Shown here one piece after another: positions 34,224 through 43,331 of a stretch of 64,000 bases of DNA (positions within the stretch are counted from its first letter, which is position 1; each line of letters opens with the position of its first letter). A model generated the notes under the pieces. It did no database searches and was not told where the DNA came from. It was given only the letters and a program-made list of their open reading frames with translations. Position numbers and translations under genes: made by a program. Location: NCBI GenBank assembly GCA_045640565.1, contig JAZUFG010000095.1, forward strand, positions 3,531 through 67,530. Reading direction: 5' to 3'. This stretch comes from RGIG3159 sp045640565. GTDB taxonomy: Bacteria; Bacillota; Clostridia; Oscillospirales; Oscillospiraceae.

Positions 34224-35579
34224 CTATCGGCTTTCCCATGCTCGCCGTTCTTTTTGGTAGACGATCCGATAGGCTGTGTACTGCAGCACGGTGGTGATAC
34301 CCCAGGAAACGGGATAGGAAAGCATCAGATTTGTAAAGGTCCCAAAGTGAGGGAAGACGAAATAGACCCAGGAGACCCGAAGGATGAGGGTACCCAGGAT
34401 ATTGAAGAGCATGGGCGGGACGGAGTGGTTCATGCCCCGCATGCAGCTGCCGAATAGATCCACAAGCCCATAAAGGAGATAGGGCGCGGTAATCAGGAAC
34501 ATCACAGAGGAAGCTGCGTCGATGACCTCCGGATCCGTGGAGAAAAGGCCGGCGATGGGCTTGGAAAAAACAGAAAAGAGAAGGCCGAAGAAGAGCCCGA
34601 AGCTTGCAACCAGGCCGAAGCAGAGGCCTCCGATTCTGCGAATGCGCTTGAAATCGCGAACGCCGTAGTTCTGTCCCACAAAGCTTGTGGCAGTCTGCGA
34701 AAAGGCGTGGACGATCTGATAAACATAGGAGCGGGTAGAAGTGCAGACACTGAAGGCGGCCATGGTCAGGGATCCGAAGGAGTTTACGGAGGACTGGATC
34801 AGCAAATTGGAAAAGGAGATGACAATGGACTGGATTCCCGTGGGAACGCCGATCTGCAGAACCCGGGAGAGACTTTTTCCGTGGATGGCGAGTTTTTTGA
34901 AGGAAAGACGGTAAGCGCCCTCTGCCCGCAGAAGGACAACGAAAACGCAGACGCAGGAAACCAGTTGGGAGAAGACGGTAGCAATGGCCACGCCGGCAAC
35001 ACCCAGATCCCAGCGGAGGACAAGGTAGACATTCAGAACAGCGTTGATGACCCCTGCAACGAGTTGAAAAAGGAGGGGACGCCGGGTATCTCCGATGGAA
35101 CGGAGGATGGCGGCGGCAAAGTTATAGAGGATGACGATCGGGGCCCCGAAGAAACGGATCCGCACATAGAGCAGAGCCAAATCAAAAACATCCTCCGGGC
35201 TTCCCATGATATGGAGGGCGGCAGGGGAGACCCACTCTCCCAAAAGCCAGGTCAGGATGCCGAAAAAGAATCCTGCCAGGATGGAGGTGTGAACAATATC
35301 GGAAACGGCCCGGTCCTCCTTCGCGGCAAAGCTCTGCGCAATGGCCACATTGACACCCAAGGAAAGGCCGATGAAGAAATTGGTCACAAAACCCACATAG
35401 GTTCCCGTGGAACCCACCGCAGCCAGGGCCTCACTGCCGGCATAGCGGCCCACCACCATGGTATCCACAGTGGTGAAAAGAGTCTGGGCCAGGGAAGAGA
35501 GCATCAGAGGGATGGCATAGCGGATGATTTTCCCTAAAAGGGGGCCGTGGGTCATGTCCATTTCGTAGGACTTTTTCAT
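34224..35579 (-). CDS. MATE family multidrug/toxin exporter
   Basis: A 451-residue exporter with 12 hydrophobic segments in two homologous halves. MTHGPLLGKIIRYAIPLMLSSL, the TMVVGRYAGSEALAAVG block and FFIGLSLGVNVAIAQSFAAKE in the first half, and SFVGQNYGVRDFKRIRR in the second half, are typical of the Clostridia DinF/NorM-like group. It exchanges drugs or metabolites for Na+ or H+. AGAGGAAGG fits the ATG at 35579; one ATG three codons earlier is possible. It is divergent from the acyl-AMP ligase gene. Confidence 0.9.
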   Translation of the reverse strand: MKKSYEMDMTHGPLLGKIIRYAIPLMLSSLAQTLFTTVDTMVVGRYAGSEALAAVGSTGTYVGFVTNFFIGLSLGVNVAIAQSFAAKEDRAVSDIVHTSILAGFFFGILTWLLGEWVSPAALHIMGSPEDVFDLALLYVRIRFFGAPIVILYNFAAAILRSIGDTRRPLLFQLVAGVINAVLNVYLVLRWDLGVAGVAIATVFSQLVSCVCVFVVLLRAEGAYRLSFKKLAIHGKSLSRVLQIGVPTGIQSIVISFSNLLIQSSVNSFGSLTMAAFSVCTSTRSYVYQIVHAFSQTATSFVGQNYGVRDFKRIRRIGGLCFGLVASFGLFFGLLFSVFSKPIAGLFSTDPEVIDAASSVMFLITAPYLLYGLVDLFGSCMRGMNHSVPPMLFNILGTLILRVSWVYFVFPHFGTFTNLMLSYPVSWGITTVLQYTAYRIVYQKERRAWESR

Positions 35580-35616
35580 GCTGCGCATCCTTCCTCTCTT
35601 TTGATGTTCGGGGGAT

Positions 35617-35645
35617 ATTATAGTTCCAAAGGGAAAGAAAGTCAA
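35617..35645 (-). promoter_or_regulatory. Predicted promoter of the MATE gene
   Basis: Minus-strand TTGACT (35645-35640), 17 bases, TATAAT (35622-35617), ~38 bases before the ATG. Confidence 0.8.
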
Positions 35646-35712
35646 ACCGGCCGGGCTCAGGGAAAAGAAGAAAGAATCGCGAAAAAAAGCGGCTGAGAAC
35701 GCTTAGGGTTTC

Positions 35713-35741
35713 TTGACTTTTTTCTCCTCGAAGAATAAAAT
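35713..35741 (+). promoter_or_regulatory. Predicted promoter of the acyl-ligase/ACP/PlsC gene
   Basis: TTGACT (35713-35718), 17 bases, TAAAAT (35736-35741), 39 bases before the ATG at 35781. Divergent to the MATE promoter with ~70 bases between them. Confidence 0.7.
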
Positions 35742-35780
35742 GGCAGGGTAAAAGTGTCCATCCCGGAGAAGGGAGAAAAA

Positions 35781-38363
35781 ATGGAATTATTCAAGAATCG
35801 GAAACTGAATATGCCGGACATGCTGGAAGACGGCATGCGCCGGGGCGGCGAGAAGACCTTTGCCCTCTATCAGCGGGCAGACGGAAGCGTTATGGAGATC
35901 TCCTACGCTGCCCTCTATATTGAAAGCAAGGAGCTTCTTCGCAAATTGCAGGAGGCAGGCGTTCAAAAGGGTGACAGGATCGGCGTCATTGCTGCCATGC
36001 GGCCCTGGTGGTACAGCCTTCTTTATGCTGCCCTGCAAGGGAACTACCGTCTTGTCTGTATGGATCCCGGCCTTTCCGCAAAACAGCTTCGGGGAATGAT
36101 GCGGGAGACGGAGGTCCGTGCGGTCTTTACCACTCTGCCCTATGTGGACCTGCCGGCAGCACTGGACGGCAGAATTCCCGTTTATGAGATCGCTCCCAGC
36201 TTCCCCCTGCAGAACGGCTGCGCAAAGGTGGACAGTCTTTTGACCTCTGCTTCCCCTATGCCGGAAGAGACCTTCTTTGTGCTCTTTTCCTCCGGAACCA
36301 CCGGGGAACGCAGAAAGTGTGTCCTCCTGCCCCACAGGACCGTGACCCAGGCCATCGAGTGGGGCATGACGCCGAATATCGGCATTTACAGAAGAACTGC
36401 TGCCTATACCGTCCGCAAGAGGGACCTCATGCTCTTCCCCACCTATCATATTGCGGGGCTTCTCTGCGCTGTTTTTGATATCTACTGCAACACCCAGATC
36501 ATTATGCTGGAGCGCCTGACACCCAATGCGCTGCTGGCGGCCATGCAGAATCTGAAGCCGGATAATATCTGCACGGTTCCCTCCATGCTGACCACTCTTA
36601 TGAAGAAGATTCAGGCGGGCATGGGCGGCGGGATCAAGAGAAAGATCCTGAACGGCTTGATGGGCTTCTGCGGATTCCTCCGCAGGGTCTTCGGCTGGAA
36701 AGCCGGCCGCTTCTTCTTGAAGCCGATCAACAAAAAAGCCTTCGGAGGGAAGCTGGAGGGCTTTATGGTGGGCGGTGCCCCCTGTGACCCGGAGACCATG
36801 CGCTTTTACCTCAACCTGGGCCTGGATGTAGCTTTGGCCTACGGACTGACGGAGCTGGGTGCCCCCCTGGCTGTTACCGGCCAGGGCTATTATCCCCTGG
36901 GGACGGGCAGAGTGCTGCGGAAAGATGCAACGATGGATATCCGCTGCGTGAATCCGGACGAAAAGGGCCGGGGCGAGGTGGAGGTCCTTTCTCCCTATCG
37001 GATGATTCGCTATCTGGATCCGGAGGATAATGAGGGCTGCTTCACCGAAGACGGCTATTTCCGGACCGGGGATCTGGGCTATTTTGATAAGCGGAATTGC
37101 CTGGTGATCTGCGGACGGGCAAAGGAAGCCATCGTTTTCAGGAACGGGGAGAAGATGCTCCCCGAGGAGATCGAGAAATACTACGAGGATATCAAGAATG
37201 TATCCGAGCTGGCGGTTTTCCGGGTGCCGGATGAGGGCGGATGTGACGCTTTTTCCATCGCCGTAACAAAGGATACGCAGGAGCTGCCGGACGAACTGAT
37301 CCGCCTTCATGTGATGGATCGGGTGGCGCAGCTCAGCGGAAATCTTCTGCCCAAGAATGTCTATGTTGTCCACGCCATGCCCCAGTCCTCCTCCCATAAA
37401 GTGCAGCGTTTCCGTCTGACGGAAATGGCCGCCCTGGGTGCAGACTCCCCGGTCACGGAAGAGATGCTACTGGCCATTGATGAGGATGAGGATGTGGCGG
37501 AGCTTCGCAATATCCTCGTACATGTAGCGGGAAGCCAGTGGAAGACACAGGAACTTTCGGAAGGCCTTCTTTTAAATCTGGATTCCCTGCAGATGATGGA
37601 GCTGATGACGGAGGTTCAGGATCGCTTCGGGATCGACCTCTATACCCTTTCCAAAACACCGGAGACCTTCGGAGAATTGCGGGACGGTATCCGGAATTTC
37701 TCTGTGGCGGATAAGAACAGCAAGGCAGTGCTGAATCTTTCGGATTATCCTCTGAAAGCCAGCCACAGCATCAAAATGATGGGTGCAGTCCTGAGAAAAG
37801 CGATCAAAAGGGTCTACCATGTGGAAGGTCATCATTTGACAGCTATCCCGGAGGAACCCGTGATTTTCTGCGCCAACCATGTTTCGACCCTGGATCCCGG
37901 CTTTATCGTTTCCGTTCTGCCGGATGCTCTCTCCGCCCGCACGGCTATCGTGGGAAAAAGGGAAGTTCTGGAGAGCAAGAGCCTGCGTTCGTTCGCAATC
38001 GCTCAGAATATGATTCCCGTGGACCGAACCGGAAATTCCATGGCAACCCTGGACCGCTGCCGGGAACTGCTGGGAGAGGGCTGGAATGTTCTCATTTTCC
38101 CGGAGGGGACCAACTATGAAAATGCGTCCGGAAGCCTGATGCCCTTGAAGGAGGGGCCGGCCCGCCTTTCCATCGCAACGGATCGGAGAATTGTCCCGAT
38201 CCATCTCAAAGGAATTGCTCGGGTGGATTCCAACTCCAATGAGCACTTCCTGCCTCCGGTCAGCAAGCGCATTGATGTTGTGTTCGGCAGCCCCATTTCC
38301 CCCAACGGAAAGAGCCCTGCCCAAATTAATGAAGAACTGCGGGCTGCAATCGAGGCCCTGTAA
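35781..38363 (+). CDS. Acyl-AMP ligase / ACP / PlsC acyltransferase fusion
   Basis: An 860-residue three-domain enzyme. Residues ~10-540 are an ANL acyl-activating ligase: P-loop SSGTTGERRK, YGLTELGAP, FRTGDLGYF and the late GRAKEAIVFRNGEKMLP with the catalytic Lys. Residues ~560-650 form an acyl-carrier domain with NLDSLQMM, whose Ser would carry phosphopantetheine. Residues ~680-860 are a PlsC-type acyltransferase: NHVSTLDP (HX4D) near 699 and FPEGT near 773. It would activate a fatty acid, load it onto its own carrier and pass it to a lysophospholipid or glycerophosphate. E. coli Aas has the reverse domain order and no carrier domain. GGAGAAGGGAG precedes the ATG. Confidence 0.88.
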   Translation: MELFKNRKLNMPDMLEDGMRRGGEKTFALYQRADGSVMEISYAALYIESKELLRKLQEAGVQKGDRIGVIAAMRPWWYSLLYAALQGNYRLVCMDPGLSAKQLRGMMRETEVRAVFTTLPYVDLPAALDGRIPVYEIAPSFPLQNGCAKVDSLLTSASPMPEETFFVLFSSGTTGERRKCVLLPHRTVTQAIEWGMTPNIGIYRRTAAYTVRKRDLMLFPTYHIAGLLCAVFDIYCNTQIIMLERLTPNALLAAMQNLKPDNICTVPSMLTTLMKKIQAGMGGGIKRKILNGLMGFCGFLRRVFGWKAGRFFLKPINKKAFGGKLEGFMVGGAPCDPETMRFYLNLGLDVALAYGLTELGAPLAVTGQGYYPLGTGRVLRKDATMDIRCVNPDEKGRGEVEVLSPYRMIRYLDPEDNEGCFTEDGYFRTGDLGYFDKRNCLVICGRAKEAIVFRNGEKMLPEEIEKYYEDIKNVSELAVFRVPDEGGCDAFSIAVTKDTQELPDELIRLHVMDRVAQLSGNLLPKNVYVVHAMPQSSSHKVQRFRLTEMAALGADSPVTEEMLLAIDEDEDVAELRNILVHVAGSQWKTQELSEGLLLNLDSLQMMELMTEVQDRFGIDLYTLSKTPETFGELRDGIRNFSVADKNSKAVLNLSDYPLKASHSIKMMGAVLRKAIKRVYHVEGHHLTAIPEEPVIFCANHVSTLDPGFIVSVLPDALSARTAIVGKREVLESKSLRSFAIAQNMIPVDRTGNSMATLDRCRELLGEGWNVLIFPEGTNYENASGSLMPLKEGPARLSIATDRRIVPIHLKGIARVDSNSNEHFLPPVSKRIDVVFGSPISPNGKSPAQINEELRAAIEAL

Positions 38364-38367
38364 AGCT

Positions 38368-38399
38368 TGTAGGGGACGATGCCCACATCGTCCCTTACA
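38368..38399 (+). repeat. REP-like palindrome, copy 1
   Basis: An imperfect 14-bp palindrome (38368-38381 with 38386-38399, one mismatch) around CCCA, core GTAGGGGACGATG. The same core recurs at 48281-48304 and 48411-48438. Confidence 0.75.
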
Positions 38400-38445
38400 G
38401 TTTCAAAAAATCAAGCAAATTCGAATTTGTCGAGCCGAAAGAAAT

Positions 38446-38485
38446 AACCCGCCGAAAGGAAATGAACGCCTTTTCGGCGGGTTTT
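38446..38485 (+). terminator. Terminator after the acyl-ligase fusion gene
   Basis: A 12-bp stem (38446-38457 with 38472-38483) with TTTT tail. Its arm, with GAAATAACCCGC at its start, is shared with the hairpin at 48324-48370. Confidence 0.85.
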
Positions 38486-38542
38486 GCTTCCTTATGGGGC
38501 GCCGCTCTTTGGAGCGCTTTGTTTTTTTGCCTTCCGCAGTGA

Positions 38543-38570
38543 TTGAAAAGGAGAAAAAAACTGTTATAAT
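38543..38570 (+). promoter_or_regulatory. Predicted promoter of the 38.6-kb membrane protein gene
   Basis: TTGAAA (38543-38548), 16 bases, TATAAT (38565-38570), 36 bases before the ATG. Confidence 0.75.
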
Positions 38571-38606
38571 GGTCATGATTATAAGCTTCTGAAGGATAAA
38601 AGAGAT

Positions 38607-39440
38607 ATGAAAAGATTATTAGGCGGCATGAAGATGGGCTGGGGCCGGGTTTTGGCCATGGCTGTGATTTCCGGGGCCCTGACGGGAATTCTCAATGTGA
38701 TCCCCGCCCTGGAGGGGACCTCTTTAACGGTTCCCGCGGTCACGCCGGAGCTTTGGATCGTGCTGGCACTTATCATCGTTCTGAATTGCCAAAAGGTATG
38801 GGAAGCCATGGGAAAGGTCTTCCTCTTTTTCCTGGTGAGCCAACCCCTGGTTTACCTGGTGGAGGTGCCCTTTAACAGCATGGGCTGGGAGCTTTTCTCC
38901 TATTATCCCCGCTGGGGAGTTGCCACGGTTCTGACTATTCCCGCGGCCTTTCTGGCCTTCCAGGTGAAGAAGGGAAAATGGTACAGCGCTTTGATCCTTT
39001 CCGCTGCCACGGGCTACCTACTCTTCTCGGCAGTTCAGGCTTTGCCCATGGCGATTTCCGACTTCCCCCGGATGCTTTTGCATATCGTTTTCTGCGTTTT
39101 CTTTGCTTTCTCCCTCGTCTTTGTCTGCCTGCCGGGGAAAAAGGAATGTATCCTGGCCCTGATGCTGACAGCTGCCGCGGGACTCTTTGCCTACGGGTAT
39201 GGAGAGCATATAAAAGACGCCGAACTTACGGGCAGCCTGCAGCTGGAGAGCGGGCATAGCTGGGAGCTTGCGGAGCCGGTGGCAGGATATGAGATTGAAA
39301 TTTCCGAAAGCGGAGAAATGACCTTCCGCACAGGCGTTTTGGGGTCTTCCCTGATCACCGTGGAGAACGAAAACGGCGAAAAGGTCCGGTATCTCGTTGA
39401 AAACAACGGAACGGAGCTCCGAACGGAATTGGCAGAATAA
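38607..39440 (+). CDS. Membrane protein of unknown function with C-terminal beta domain
   Basis: I do not recognise this 277-residue protein. The first ~195 residues hold six or seven hydrophobic segments with short loops. The last ~80 residues are hydrophilic and rich in alternating beta-type residues (SLQLESGHSWEL, EIEISESGEMTF, SSLITVENENGEKVRYLVE). These probably form a small beta-sandwich on the outside. No catalytic motif is visible. It has its own promoter, and a GAAGGA site precedes the ATG. The following DMT carrier gene starts 52 bases later and may be co-transcribed. Confidence 0.65.
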   Translation: MKRLLGGMKMGWGRVLAMAVISGALTGILNVIPALEGTSLTVPAVTPELWIVLALIIVLNCQKVWEAMGKVFLFFLVSQPLVYLVEVPFNSMGWELFSYYPRWGVATVLTIPAAFLAFQVKKGKWYSALILSAATGYLLFSAVQALPMAISDFPRMLLHIVFCVFFAFSLVFVCLPGKKECILALMLTAAAGLFAYGYGEHIKDAELTGSLQLESGHSWELAEPVAGYEIEISESGEMTFRTGVLGSSLITVENENGEKVRYLVENNGTELRTELAE

Positions 39441-39492
39441 TGTATTAAAAGCCTCAGATAGAGATAAGAGATATCTAAGAAAGTGTGATTGT

Positions 39493-40365
39493 ATGAACGG
39501 ATTACTCATGGGTATTACCGTAGCCTCGGCACTTCTCGGCAATGCATTCAAAAATGTCTTTTCCAAGCAGTATCTGAAGAACCAGACGGATAACCTGAGC
39601 TTTAATTTGATCGGGCATGCTCTGGTCATTGTGATCCTGGCTCTTTTCGGAGGCGCCTGCGCGGTGGCCCCCTTTACACTGAGGCTCTCCTGCATCATGG
39701 GTGTGGCAAACCTCGTTTCCGGTCTGCTCTTTACCCTGGCCCTGGCTTCCGGCCCCATGGCCCTGACCACCCTGATCAATCTGGGGATTTCCCTGGTGGC
39801 CTCTGCCCTTTGGGGACCGATTTTCTGGAATGAGAAAATCACCGCCTTCCAATTCGGCGGCATTGTGCTCATGCTTTTGGCCATGACCCTGACCTCCAAT
39901 GCCAAGGTGGATAAGAATATCACCTTCAAATGGGTCATTCTCACCATTGCGGCAGGCTTTGCCAACAGCTCTCTGGGCCTGCTGCAGAAGGTTCTGACGA
40001 CTTCCGAATATAAGGATCAGCAGATGGGCTTCCTTTTCTACGCCTTTACTGTCTGCACGGTCTGCAATATGGTCTGGTTCCTTCTGCGGAAGAAGAAAGA
40101 ACCCGTGAGTTTCCAATATAACCGTATCCTGCTGGTGGGGTCTCTTGTCTGCGGCGCGACCATGGCTGCCCAGCATATCATCAACCTGAGGCTTGTGGGA
40201 ATTCTGCCCACTGTGGTATTCTTCCCCATCTGCACGGGCCTCCGGATCCTCCTGACGGCTCTTATGGGCATCGTGATTTTCAAAGAAAAACTCTCCAAAC
40301 GGCAGGCCGTCGGCTTTGCCATCGGTTTTATCTCCCTCTTCTTTATTGCGGGAATTTTCGGTTGA
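39493..40365 (+). CDS. DMT-superfamily (EamA-like) transporter
   Basis: A 290-residue carrier with about ten membrane helices in two repeats. The segments GNAFKNVFSKQYL, ASGPMALTTLINLG and the late FKEKLSKRQAVGFAIGF are typical of EamA/drug-metabolite transporters. A paralogue of the same size and layout is at 61441-62328 (FKNAF and KERLSKRRMLGFVLG in equivalent places). The ribosome site is weak (AAGAAAG). The substrate is unknown. Confidence 0.85.
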   Translation: MNGLLMGITVASALLGNAFKNVFSKQYLKNQTDNLSFNLIGHALVIVILALFGGACAVAPFTLRLSCIMGVANLVSGLLFTLALASGPMALTTLINLGISLVASALWGPIFWNEKITAFQFGGIVLMLLAMTLTSNAKVDKNITFKWVILTIAAGFANSSLGLLQKVLTTSEYKDQQMGFLFYAFTVCTVCNMVWFLLRKKKEPVSFQYNRILLVGSLVCGATMAAQHIINLRLVGILPTVVFFPICTGLRILLTALMGIVIFKEKLSKRQAVGFAIGFISLFFIAGIFG

Positions 40366-40398
40366 TTCTTGCCCGAGGGGCATGGAAAGGAAGCAAAG

Positions 40399-42297
40399 AT
40401 GGAAAAAGGATTTCTCCCTATTTCCAGGCGGGATATGAAAGCCCGGGGCTGGGAGCAATGCGATTTCATATATGTCATCGGGGATGCCTATGTGGACCAC
40501 CCCTCCTTTGGTCATGCCATCATTTCCCGGGTTTTGGAAGCCACGGGCTATAAAGTGGGGATCATCTCCCAGCCGGACTGGAAAAAGCCGGAATCCGTGA
40601 GGATCCTGGGGGAACCCCGGCTGGCTTTCTTGGTCAGCTCCGGCAATATGGACTCCATGGTGAACCACTACAGTGTTTCCAAGCATCGGAGAAAGACGGA
40701 CTCCTTCTCCCCCGGAGGCAGGATGGGTCTGCGGCCGGATCGGGCCTGCACAGTTTATTGCAATCTCATCCGTCAGACCTTTAAAGATAAGCCTATTGTC
40801 ATCGGAGGCATCGAGGCCAGCCTGCGCCGTTTGGCCCACTATGATTATTGGTCAGACAGGCTGCGGCGCAGTGTCCTTCTGGATTCGCAGGCGGATATTC
40901 TCCTCTACGGTATGGGCGAAAAGAGCATCGTGGAGGTTGCCAATGCTTTGAATGAAGGCCTTTCCCCGGAGGAAATCACCTGGGTGCCGGGTTCTGTTTT
41001 CAAGGTAAAATCTCCGGAGGCTTTTCCGGACTATCTGACCCTGCCCTCCTTTGAGGAAGTTCGGGGGGATAAGCGCCGCTATGCGGAGAGCTTTATGACC
41101 CAGTACCGCAATGCGGATCCCTTCCACGGAAGGGGCATGATCGAACCCTATGGACCGGGCGAATTTGTTGTTCAAAATCCGCCCCAGGCTCCCCTTAGTC
41201 AGGCGGAGATGGATGCGGTATATGACCTGCCCTATATGCGGACTTACCATCCTTGCTATGAAAAGCAGGGAGGGGTTCCCGCTATTGCCGAGGTTAGGTT
41301 CAGCCTTACTTCCTGCCGGGGCTGCTACGGGGCCTGCAATTTCTGTGCCCTCACCTTTCATCAGGGCAGGATCATCCAGGCACGAAGCCATGCTTCCCTG
41401 CTCAAAGAGGCAGAAGCCATGACAAAGGATCCGGAATTCAAGGGCTATATTGCAGATGTGGGCGGGCCTACGGCCAATTTCCGCCGGCCTGCCTGTGATA
41501 AGCAGCTGCGCTATGGGGCCTGCCCCGAACAGAACTGCCTCTTCCCGAAACCCTGCAAAAATCTGCAGGTCACCCATCGGGATTATCTCAGTCTGCTCCG
41601 AAAGCTTCGGGCCCTGCCCGGGGTGAAAAAGGTTTTTATCCGCAGCGGCATCCGTTTTGATTACCTCATGGCGGATAAGGACGACACCTTCTTCCGGGAG
41701 CTCTGTAAATATCATATCTCCGGCCAGCTGAAGGTAGCTCCGGAGCATATCTCCCCCAAGGTCCTGGATCTGATGGGGAAACCCCGGCGGGAGGTTTACG
41801 AAAGCTTTGTAAAGAAGTATAAGCAGGTGAATGAGAGCCTGCATATGGACCAATATACGGTGCCCTACCTCATGAGCTCCCATCCGGGCTGCGGCATGAA
41901 GGAGGCAGTGGAGCTGGCGGAATATGTCCGGGATCTGGGCTATATGCCGGAGCAGGTGCAGGATTTCTATCCCACTCCCTCCACAATTTCCACCTGTATC
42001 TATTATACGGGCCTGGATCCCAGGACAGGGAAGCCCGTCTATGTGCCCCGGGACCCGAAAGAAAAGGCCATGCAGAGAGCCTTGATTCAATATCGGGATC
42101 CTAAGAACAGAAAGCTGGTATTAGAGGCCCTGCAATCGGCAGGCAGAGATGACCTCATCGGGAGCTCCAAGAGCTGCCTGGTGTCGGGACCAAAAAAGGC
42201 GAAAGAAAAGAAAGAGGAAGCAAAGAAAGCCGCCCCAAAGGACGGCAGGACCGCTTCTCCGAAGAAAGGAGAAGCCTGCGGAAGGAGAAAAAAATGA
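40399..42297 (+). CDS. ygiQ: YgiQ family radical SAM protein
   Basis: A 632-residue protein with the complete YgiQ layout. It has an N-terminal B12-like domain (FIYVIGDAYVDHPSFGHAI, IISQPDWKK), then KPIVIGGIEASLRR, the radical SAM cluster SCRGCYGACNFCAL (CxxxCxxC), VAPEHIS and the FYPTPSTISTCIYYTGLDP block, and a lysine-rich tail. The family is conserved but its reaction is unknown. The start at 40399 has AAAGGAAG upstream; a TTG ten codons earlier lacks one. The stop overlaps the next gene's ATG. Confidence 0.93.
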   Translation: MEKGFLPISRRDMKARGWEQCDFIYVIGDAYVDHPSFGHAIISRVLEATGYKVGIISQPDWKKPESVRILGEPRLAFLVSSGNMDSMVNHYSVSKHRRKTDSFSPGGRMGLRPDRACTVYCNLIRQTFKDKPIVIGGIEASLRRLAHYDYWSDRLRRSVLLDSQADILLYGMGEKSIVEVANALNEGLSPEEITWVPGSVFKVKSPEAFPDYLTLPSFEEVRGDKRRYAESFMTQYRNADPFHGRGMIEPYGPGEFVVQNPPQAPLSQAEMDAVYDLPYMRTYHPCYEKQGGVPAIAEVRFSLTSCRGCYGACNFCALTFHQGRIIQARSHASLLKEAEAMTKDPEFKGYIADVGGPTANFRRPACDKQLRYGACPEQNCLFPKPCKNLQVTHRDYLSLLRKLRALPGVKKVFIRSGIRFDYLMADKDDTFFRELCKYHISGQLKVAPEHISPKVLDLMGKPRREVYESFVKKYKQVNESLHMDQYTVPYLMSSHPGCGMKEAVELAEYVRDLGYMPEQVQDFYPTPSTISTCIYYTGLDPRTGKPVYVPRDPKEKAMQRALIQYRDPKNRKLVLEALQSAGRDDLIGSSKSCLVSGPKKAKEKKEEAKKAAPKDGRTASPKKGEACGRRKK

Positions 42298-43328
42298 AGA
42301 AAAGGATAGCCCTTCTTTTGGCAGCTGTTATGATTCTCGGCTGCCTGAGCGGCTGCGGCTCCAGCAGCAAAGAAGCTTATGCTTCATCGGCGCCCCGGGA
42401 TAGCGGGAAGCCTCAGATGGAAGCAGCAGAGGAAGCTTCCGACTGGAAGAGTGATAATCTGGCCATGGAGCCTGCTGCGCCCATGGAAGAGGAAGCTATT
42501 TCCGGCGGCGGAGCGGGAAGCGTGACTGTCCCGAACCCGGCTGAAAAAATCATCTATACGGCGGATGTGAACCTGGAAACCCGGGAATTTGACAAGGCTG
42601 TGGGTGCTTTAGAGGCTATGGTCTCCGAGCTGGGCGGCTATATTGAAAGCTCCAATGTTTCCGGAAATACCTATTACAACGATGACGGGACCACCCGCAT
42701 TATGAACCGCCATGCCTACTACACCGTGGCTGTTCCCGCCCAAAGCTTCGAGCAGGCCCTGAACATCGCGGGGGAGATCGGCAATGTGACCAACAAATCC
42801 CGCAATGCCCAGAATATCACCAGCCAGTACAGCGACACCGAGGCAAGGCTGGAAAGCCTGGATGTGCAGGAGGAGCGGATCCTCAGCATGATGAAAGAAG
42901 CCGAGGATATTGAAAGCCTGATCGCTTTGGAGGCCCGCCTTTCCGACATCAGCTATGAGAAGGACAGCTATGCCCGCCAGCTCAAAAACTATGACCGGCA
43001 GGTGGCCTATTCCACGCTTTATTTCACGGTCCGTGAAGTGGAGGTCTTTACCCCCACCGCAGGGGTGACGCGGACCTTCGGAGAAAAGGTTTCCGATGCC
43101 ATCCGGGACGGTTGGCAGAATTTCACAAGGGCCCTGGAGAATTTCTTCCTTTGGTTCCTGGAAGCCCTGCCCACCATCCTCCTCTGGGCAGTAATCATCT
43201 TTGCCGTACTCCTCTTCGTCCGGAAAGGCAAAGCCCGCAGGCAGGCAAGAAGAGCAAAGAGAGCCGAAGAAAAGGCTGAAAGAAAAGCGGAAAAAGCAGC
43301 TGCGAAGGCAGCGCCGAAAGAGGAATAA
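42294..43328 (+). CDS. DUF4349 membrane-anchored lipoprotein
   Basis: A 344-residue protein. Lipoprotein signal with lipobox CLSGC, then a low-complexity Ala/Glu/Ser spacer. The DUF4349 domain (~residues 85-265) includes KIIYTADVNLETREFDKAV, a coiled-coil stretch (ESLDVQEERILSMMKEAEDIESLIALE) and YSTLYFTVREVE. Then comes a single membrane helix (TILLWAVIIFAVLLFV) and a very basic Ala/Lys/Arg/Glu tail inside the cell. The function of the family is unknown. Its ATG overlaps the ygiQ stop. Confidence 0.88.
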   Translation: MKKRIALLLAAVMILGCLSGCGSSSKEAYASSAPRDSGKPQMEAAEEASDWKSDNLAMEPAAPMEEEAISGGGAGSVTVPNPAEKIIYTADVNLETREFDKAVGALEAMVSELGGYIESSNVSGNTYYNDDGTTRIMNRHAYYTVAVPAQSFEQALNIAGEIGNVTNKSRNAQNITSQYSDTEARLESLDVQEERILSMMKEAEDIESLIALEARLSDISYEKDSYARQLKNYDRQVAYSTLYFTVREVEVFTPTAGVTRTFGEKVSDAIRDGWQNFTRALENFFLWFLEALPTILLWAVIIFAVLLFVRKGKARRQARRAKRAEEKAERKAEKAAAKAAPKEE

Positions 43329-43331
43329 TCT

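Noticed and set aside
32889..34457. A 522-codon open frame on the plus strand opposite acetate kinase
   Set aside because: It is antisense to the full ackA gene, low in typical protein order, and has no ribosome site. ackA has all family motifs.
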